Shown one piece after another: positions 59,683 through 64,000 of a stretch of 64,000 nt of DNA. The stretch comes from JACVRW01 sp963827065 (GTDB lineage Bacteria; Actinomycetota; Thermoleophilia; Solirubrobacterales; Thermoleophilaceae). The notes below the pieces were generated by a model, which worked only from the letters and a program-made list of their open reading frames with translations, was not told where the DNA came from and did no database searches. A program made the position numbers and the translations under genes. Location: assembly GCA_963827065.1 (NCBI GenBank), contig CAWGZM010000014.1:186001-250000 (forward strand), given 5' to 3'. Each line of letters opens with the position of its first letter. Position 1 is the stretch's first letter.

Positions 59683-61574
59683 TGGAGGTCGCCACCGGCG
59701 CGCTCGTCGATGGCCGCTACCGCATCCTGCGCCGCATCGGCTCCGGCGGCATGGCCGACGTCTACGCCGCCGAGGACACGCACCTGGGCCGCGAGGTCGC
59801 GCTCAAGGTGCTGCACCGGCGCTTCGCGCAGGACCAGGAGTTCGTCGAGCGCTTCCGGCGCGAGGCGAAGGCGGCGGCCGGGCTCTCGCACCCGAACGTC
59901 GTCGGCGTCTTCGACCGCGGCGAGCACGAGGGCACCTACTACATAGCGATGGAGTGCCTCACCGGCCGGACGCTCAAGGAGATCGTCACGAGCGAGGCGC
60001 CGCTGTCGCAGCAGCGCGTCGTGGACCTCGGCGTGCAGATCCTGCACGCGGCCGGCTTCGCGCACCGCCACGGCGTGATCCACCGCGACTTCAAGCCGCA
60101 CAACGTGATCGTCGACGAGCGCGGGCACGCCAAGGTCACCGACTTCGGGATCGCGCGCGCCGGTGCCTCCGAGATGACCGAGACCGGTTCGATCATGGGC
60201 ACCGCTCACTACCTGTCGCCCGAGCAGGCCCAGGGACATGCGGTCACCGCGGCCTCCGATCTCTACTCGATCGGCGTGATGCTCTACGAGATGCTCGCCG
60301 GGCAGCTGCCCTTCGAGGGCGAGAGCGCGGTCGCCATCGCGCTCAAGCACCTGTCCGAGCAGCCCACGCCGATCTCGCAGCTGCGGCCGGACGTGCACCC
60401 TGCGCTCGAGGCCGTCGTGATGGCCGCGCTCGCGAAGGACCCGGCGCAGCGCTGGCAGACGGCCGACGACTTCGCCGAGGGCCTCGAGGCGGCGCGGGCC
60501 CAGATCGAGGCCGGCGCGAACGGCGGCCAGTCGACGACCGCCTTTGCCCCGATCCCGCTGCCCGCCGCTGCCGGTCCGGCGGGCGCCGACGGCGAACCGC
60601 CCCCGCTGGCGCCGGTGTCGGCGCCCGAGGAGGAGCGTAGGCGGCGCTGGCCCTGGTTCACGATCGGCCTGCTGGCGCTCGCGCTCGTCGGCTTCCTCGC
60701 CTGGCTGATCGCGAGCGGCGAGCTCGCGACCGATAAGGAGGAGGTCCCGCGGGTGACGCAGCTGCAGCTCGTCGAGGCGCGCGCGAAGCTCGAGCGAGCC
60801 GGCTTCGAGGTCGAGCAGACGCGCGTGCGCAGCGCGCAGCCCTTCGACCAGGTGCTCGACCAGGACCCGAACCCGGGTGAGGAGGCCGAGGCGGGCTCGA
60901 CGGTGACGCTCGAGGTGTCTGACGGGCCCGGGGACGTGCTCGTCCCCGCTGTGGCGGGCCTGCCGCAGGCCCAGGCGATCAACGAACTCGAGGACGCCGG
61001 GCTGAAGGTCACGCGCGACGTCGAGTTCTCGGACGAGGTGCGCAAGGGCCTCGCCATCCGCACCGTGCCGCGCGAGGGCGAGGAGGTGACCGTCGGGACG
61101 CGCGTGCGGCTGCTGGTGAGCCAGGGCCCGGAGCTGACGACCGTACCGGACGTGGTCGGCCTGTCGCGCTCCTCGGCAGACTCGCGCCTGCGCGGCGAGG
61201 GGCTCGGGGTGGGAGTGCAGGAACAGGAGTCCGAGGAACCAGAGGGGACGGTGATAGCCCAGGATCCCGCGGGCGACAGCTCGGTCGAGCAGGGGGCCAC
61301 CGTGACGATCACCGTGTCCACCGGCATCCCGCAGGCGAGCGTGCCGAACGTGGTGGGGCTCGGAGCGGCCGACGCGGCCACCCAGCTGGGCAACGCCGGC
61401 CTCCTGCCGGTACAGCGCGAGCAGACGGTGACCGACCCGAGCGAGGACGGGGTCGTGATCGACCAGCGGCCCGGAGCAGGGACCGAGCTCGACGAGGGCT
61501 CCGAGGTCGTGATCATCATCGGCGTGCTCGAGGAGACCGACACGCTCGAGGACGCGGAGCCGCAGCAGCCGTGA
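59679..61574 (+). CDS. pknB: PASTA-domain Ser/Thr protein kinase (PknB-like)
   Basis: 631 residues. The kinase domain has P-loop GSGGMADVYA, Lys43, DFGIARA and SPEQAQGHAV. The catalytic loop reads HRDFKPHN, with Phe and His where most have Leu and Glu/Gln. A membrane helix (about 324-345) leads to four PASTA repeats (about 352-415, 417-483, 485-551, 553-618), recognisable by VPxVxG and D/GQxP cores such as VPNVVGLGAADAATQLGNAG. PASTA repeats bind muropeptides or lipid II and set kinase activity. It ends the operon that began with fhaA; ddl follows 10 bases later. Confidence 0.96.
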   Translation: MMEVATGALVDGRYRILRRIGSGGMADVYAAEDTHLGREVALKVLHRRFAQDQEFVERFRREAKAAAGLSHPNVVGVFDRGEHEGTYYIAMECLTGRTLKEIVTSEAPLSQQRVVDLGVQILHAAGFAHRHGVIHRDFKPHNVIVDERGHAKVTDFGIARAGASEMTETGSIMGTAHYLSPEQAQGHAVTAASDLYSIGVMLYEMLAGQLPFEGESAVAIALKHLSEQPTPISQLRPDVHPALEAVVMAALAKDPAQRWQTADDFAEGLEAARAQIEAGANGGQSTTAFAPIPLPAAAGPAGADGEPPPLAPVSAPEEERRRRWPWFTIGLLALALVGFLAWLIASGELATDKEEVPRVTQLQLVEARAKLERAGFEVEQTRVRSAQPFDQVLDQDPNPGEEAEAGSTVTLEVSDGPGDVLVPAVAGLPQAQAINELEDAGLKVTRDVEFSDEVRKGLAIRTVPREGEEVTVGTRVRLLVSQGPELTTVPDVVGLSRSSADSRLRGEGLGVGVQEQESEEPEGTVIAQDPAGDSSVEQGATVTITVSTGIPQASVPNVVGLGAADAATQLGNAGLLPVQREQTVTDPSEDGVVIDQRPGAGTELDEGSEVVIIIGVLEETDTLEDAEPQQP

Positions 61575-61584
61575 GGGGGACGCA

Positions 61585-62538
61585 GTGAAGGTCGCCGTCC
61601 TGTCGGGCGGCCGCTCGAGTGAGCACGACGTGTCGCTGGCGTCGGGCGCCGCCGTGCGCGAGGGCCTCGTCGCGGGCGGCCACGAGGTGCTCGACGTGCG
61701 TCTGTCGAGGGAGGGGCGCTGGCTCCACGATGGCGAGCCGCTCGCCCTCGAGCCGGGCGCCGGCCTGCTCGAGGCCGAGGGGGTGTTCCCGGTCCTGCAC
61801 GGACCCTTCGGCGAGGACGGCACCGTCCAGGGCCTGCTCGAGCTGCTGGACGTGCCCTACGTCGGCGCCGGCGTGGCAGCGTCGGCGGTGTCGATGGACA
61901 AGGCGCTCTTCAAGGACCTGATGGCCGCCCACGGCATCCCGCAGGTCGACTACGTCGCAGTGCGCGAGGGAATGCCGGTGGCGCTCGCGCCGCCCGCGTT
62001 CGTCAAGCCGGCGCGGCTCGGGTCATCGGTCGGGATCGGCAAGGCCTGGTCCGAAGCCGACCTCGACGCGGCGCTCGCGCAGGCCTTCGAACACGATCCC
62101 GTCGTGCTCGTCGAGCGCTTCTGCGAGGGGCTCGAGGTCGAGTGCTCGGTGCTCGGGCACCGCGACCCCGTCGCCTCGCAGCCCGGTGAGATCGTGCTGG
62201 TCAACGCCGACTGGTACGACTACGAGGCGAAGTACGAGCCCGGTGGGATGGAGCTCGTGATCCCGGCGCGGATCCCCGACGCCCAGCTCGAGGAGGTCCG
62301 CCGGCTCGCGGTCGAGGTCTTCAAGCTGGTGGGCTGCTCGGGCATGGCGCGCGTCGACTTCTTCGTCGAGGACGACACCGTGCTCGTCAACGAGCTCAAC
62401 ACGATCCCTGGCTTCACCGCCACGAGCGTCTACGCGAAGCTGTTCGAGGCGAGTGGGGTGCCGTACGTCGAATTGCTCGACCGGTTGCTGGCGTTCGCGC
62501 TCGAGCGCCATGAGGAGGAGCGGCGGTACCGGTTCTAG
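61585..62538 (+). CDS. ddl: D-alanine-D-alanine ligase
   Basis: 317 residues from GTG 61585 with GAGGGGGA upstream. ATP-grasp ligase landmarks are VAVLSGGRSSEHDVSLASG, LHGPFGEDGTVQGLLELL, YVGAGVAASAVSMDKALFK, KPARLGSSVGIGKAW, YDYEAKYEPGGMELV and NELNTIPGFTATSVYAKLF. This is the canonical set for Ddl, which makes the D-Ala-D-Ala end of the peptidoglycan stem peptide. Location after pknB in a wall-growth operon supports it as the housekeeping copy. It is convergent with the last kinase, their stops overlapping by four bases. Confidence 0.94.
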   Translation: MKVAVLSGGRSSEHDVSLASGAAVREGLVAGGHEVLDVRLSREGRWLHDGEPLALEPGAGLLEAEGVFPVLHGPFGEDGTVQGLLELLDVPYVGAGVAASAVSMDKALFKDLMAAHGIPQVDYVAVREGMPVALAPPAFVKPARLGSSVGIGKAWSEADLDAALAQAFEHDPVVLVERFCEGLEVECSVLGHRDPVASQPGEIVLVNADWYDYEAKYEPGGMELVIPARIPDAQLEEVRRLAVEVFKLVGCSGMARVDFFVEDDTVLVNELNTIPGFTATSVYAKLFEASGVPYVELLDRLLAFALERHEEERRYRF

Positions 62539-64000
62539 CCCGCCGTCTCCGAGAGCCGCACCTCTTCGATCTTCGCCTTTCCCTCGTCGGGCGGTAGCTG
62601 CGTGATCCAGATGAGGTAGTTGCGGAACTGCTGGTTCTGGCCGAGGTCGAGCTGGAAGACCTGCTTCTGGCGCACCCTCTCGGTGCTGCTCACCTTCTGC
62701 CAGCCGTTGATCGAGCCGCGCACGGTGTTGGAGGCGTACACGGCCGCCTCGAAACCGGGCGTGGATGTGACCAGCGACAGCCGGCGGGCCGGGATCGGCC
62801 GGCCGGCGTCCACGTACAGCCCGACGCCCGACTTGTTCGCCCCGTCGAAGCCCGCCTCGTAGGTCTCCGTGTCCCAGCCGGTGTTCTTGATCCCGTCGAG
62901 CACGAGGTTCGCGGCCTCTGGCGACTCCTCGCCGTCGTCGCCCTCCGGGTCGTAGTCGCTCGCGGCATCGCTTTCGAGCTCGACGCGCTCGAGACCGGGC
63001 GGCTCGGCCACGACGGGCCCCGCGCCCGGCCCCTTCTCCGTCCGCGAGGCGAGGAACCAGACGGCCACTCCGATCACCGCGAGCAGCAGCAGCGTAAGGA
63101 AGACGACGCGCTTGGGGTGGCGCAGCCGCACGGGCGCGAAGTCGGCGGTGTCGTCCGAGAGCGTGCGCAACACGGTCGTGGCCTCACCGGTCGCCTCGCC
63201 GGAGCGCGCGGCCTCGATCGCCAGGACCTCCTCGAGGTCGTGGACCATCTCTCCCACCGTCTGGTAGCGATGGGTCGTGTCCTTTGCGGTTGCGCGCTCG
63301 ACGACGGCCGCGAGCGCCGCCGAGATCTCGGGGCGCAGGCGCTGCACGTCCGGGAGCGGCTCCCTGACGTGCTTCATCGCCACCGCGACCTGCGACTCGG
63401 CCCGGAAGGGCGGCTCGCCGGTGAGCATCTCGTAGAGCACGACGCCGAGCGAGTAGATGTCGGACTGCGGAGTCACCTCGTGACCGAGCGCCTGCTCGGG
63501 CGATACGTAGTCGGTGGTCCCGAGCACGCGGCCGGTGGCGGTCAGGCCGTGCGCCTCGAGCGAGCGCGCGATGCCGAAGTCCGTGACCTTGGCGCGGCCG
63601 TCCGGGTCGATCAGGACGTTCTGCGGCTTCACGTCGCGGTGGACGAGCCGGTGCATGTGGGCGCACTCGAGCGCGCGCCCGATCTCGATCGCGTAGGCCA
63701 CGGCCTCGGACACCGGCAGCCGGCCCTGTCGCTTGATGCGGTCCTTGAGCGTCTCGCCCTCGACGTACTCGAAGACGATGTAGGGGGCGCCGTCGTCCTC
63801 GCCCGCGTCGATCACGGTCACGACGTGCTGGTGATTCAGCTGGGCCACCGCGCGCGCCTCGCGGCGGAAGCGCTCGAGCTGGTCGGGGTCGCTCGAGATG
63901 TCGCGGTGCATCAGCTTGATCGCGACCCAGCGCTCGAGCGTCGGATCGAACGCGCGGTAGACGGTCGACATACCGCCCGAACCGATCTTCTCGTCGATCC
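62535..64000 (-). CDS. Ser/Thr protein kinase with extracytoplasmic discoidin-like domain (partial at right edge)
   Basis: About 488 residues are present; the first residues lie beyond base 64000. The visible frame continues upstream of its first ATG (63971) as a P-loop IGSGGMSTVYRAF. The kinase core has VAIKLMH with the catalytic Lys, HRDVKPQNVLI, DFGIARS and SPEQALGHE. After the kinase (about 270) comes a linker, one membrane helix (RVVFLTLLLLAVIGVAVWFL) and an acidic segment. The C-terminal NLVLDGIKNTGWDTETYEAG plus VFQLDLGQNQQFRNYLIWIT pattern resembles the F5/8 type C (discoidin) fold that binds sugars. No PASTA repeats. It is convergent with ddl. Confidence 0.9.
   Translation of the reverse strand, partial: IDEKIGSGGMSTVYRAFDPTLERWVAIKLMHRDISSDPDQLERFRREARAVAQLNHQHVVTVIDAGEDDGAPYIVFEYVEGETLKDRIKRQGRLPVSEAVAYAIEIGRALECAHMHRLVHRDVKPQNVLIDPDGRAKVTDFGIARSLEAHGLTATGRVLGTTDYVSPEQALGHEVTPQSDIYSLGVVLYEMLTGEPPFRAESQVAVAMKHVREPLPDVQRLRPEISAALAAVVERATAKDTTHRYQTVGEMVHDLEEVLAIEAARSGEATGEATTVLRTLSDDTADFAPVRLRHPKRVVFLTLLLLAVIGVAVWFLASRTEKGPGAGPVVAEPPGLERVELESDAASDYDPEGDDGEESPEAANLVLDGIKNTGWDTETYEAGFDGANKSGVGLYVDAGRPIPARRLSLVTSTPGFEAAVYASNTVRGSINGWQKVSSTERVRQKQVFQLDLGQNQQFRNYLIWITQLPPDEGKAKIEEVRLSETAG

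Noticed and set aside
59181..61823. 880-codon minus-strand open frame opposite pbpA/pknB/ddl
   Set aside because: Shadow frame of three clearly coding, coupled genes. No recognisable protein.

Overview
This is one contiguous piece of a very GC-rich bacterial chromosome, densely packed, with no insertion sequences, prophage, rRNA operon or CRISPR array visible. The order rpmH-dnaA-dnaN-recF-dciA-gyrB-gyrA on the right-going strand, next to rnpA-yidD-yidC-jag-rsmG-parA-parB on the left-going strand, is the classical replication-origin neighbourhood. The fhaA-fhaB-pstP-rodA-pbpA-pknB operon (54.2-61.6 kb) is typical of Actinomycetota. Several traits point to a deep-branching actinobacterial class such as Thermoleophilia rather than to Streptomyces or Mycobacterium: a Bacillus-like qcrABC complex, a GyrB with a large C-terminal insertion, and a fused siroheme-decarboxylase-like protein inside a heme cluster. 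The class assignment is inference.

Layout. 1-2.4 kb: end of dnaB, a DnaC/DnaI-like ATPase and purA. 2.4-9.6 kb: an RDD membrane protein, a left-going nucleotide-sugar cluster (UDP-GlcNAc 2-epimerase, nucleotide-sugar dehydrogenase, hexapeptide acyltransferase), a class IV aminotransferase and a DipZ-like CcdA/thioredoxin protein. 9.6-13.2 kb: tRNA-Lys, a STAS protein, a TPR protein, tatC, tatA, dcd and a zinc-ribbon protein. 13.2-17.1 kb: menaquinone synthesis (polyprenyl diphosphate synthase, menG) beside the menaquinol-cytochrome c reductase qcrA-qcrB-qcrC. 17.2-20.9 kb: heme synthesis (hemB, AhbA/AhbB-like fusion, hemL, and a frameshifted small gene). 21-29.2 kb: an ABC exporter, a YmdB-like phosphodiesterase and an envelope glycosylation cluster (two GT87-type membrane proteins, GtrA, an alkaline-phosphatase-superfamily enzyme, a DUF4126-like membrane protein). 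29.3-32.9 kb: an aminotransferase and a Ddl-like ligase that read as one ORF only because of a single-base frameshift, a bifunctional-nuclease-domain protein and a LURP-one protein. 32.9-47.9 kb: tRNA-Ile and the origin region. 47.9-52.2 kb: a candidate structured RNA, a SnoaL-like protein, an HNH endonuclease, pheA and small membrane proteins. 52.3-64 kb: three Ser/Thr protein kinases, a PP2C phosphatase, two FHA proteins, RodA/FtsW, a class B PBP and a second Ddl, i.e. phosphorylation-controlled cell-wall growth.

Many genes are translationally coupled through 1-8 base overlaps (ATGA, GTGA, TGATG), and I used these to place starts. The most interesting items are: twin parS-like 16-mers in the start regions of rsmG and dnaN; a multi-helix RNA candidate ending in a strong terminator just before a SnoaL-like gene; two apparent single-base frameshifts; a repeated terminator-like element; and the fused siroheme decarboxylase between hemB and hemL.
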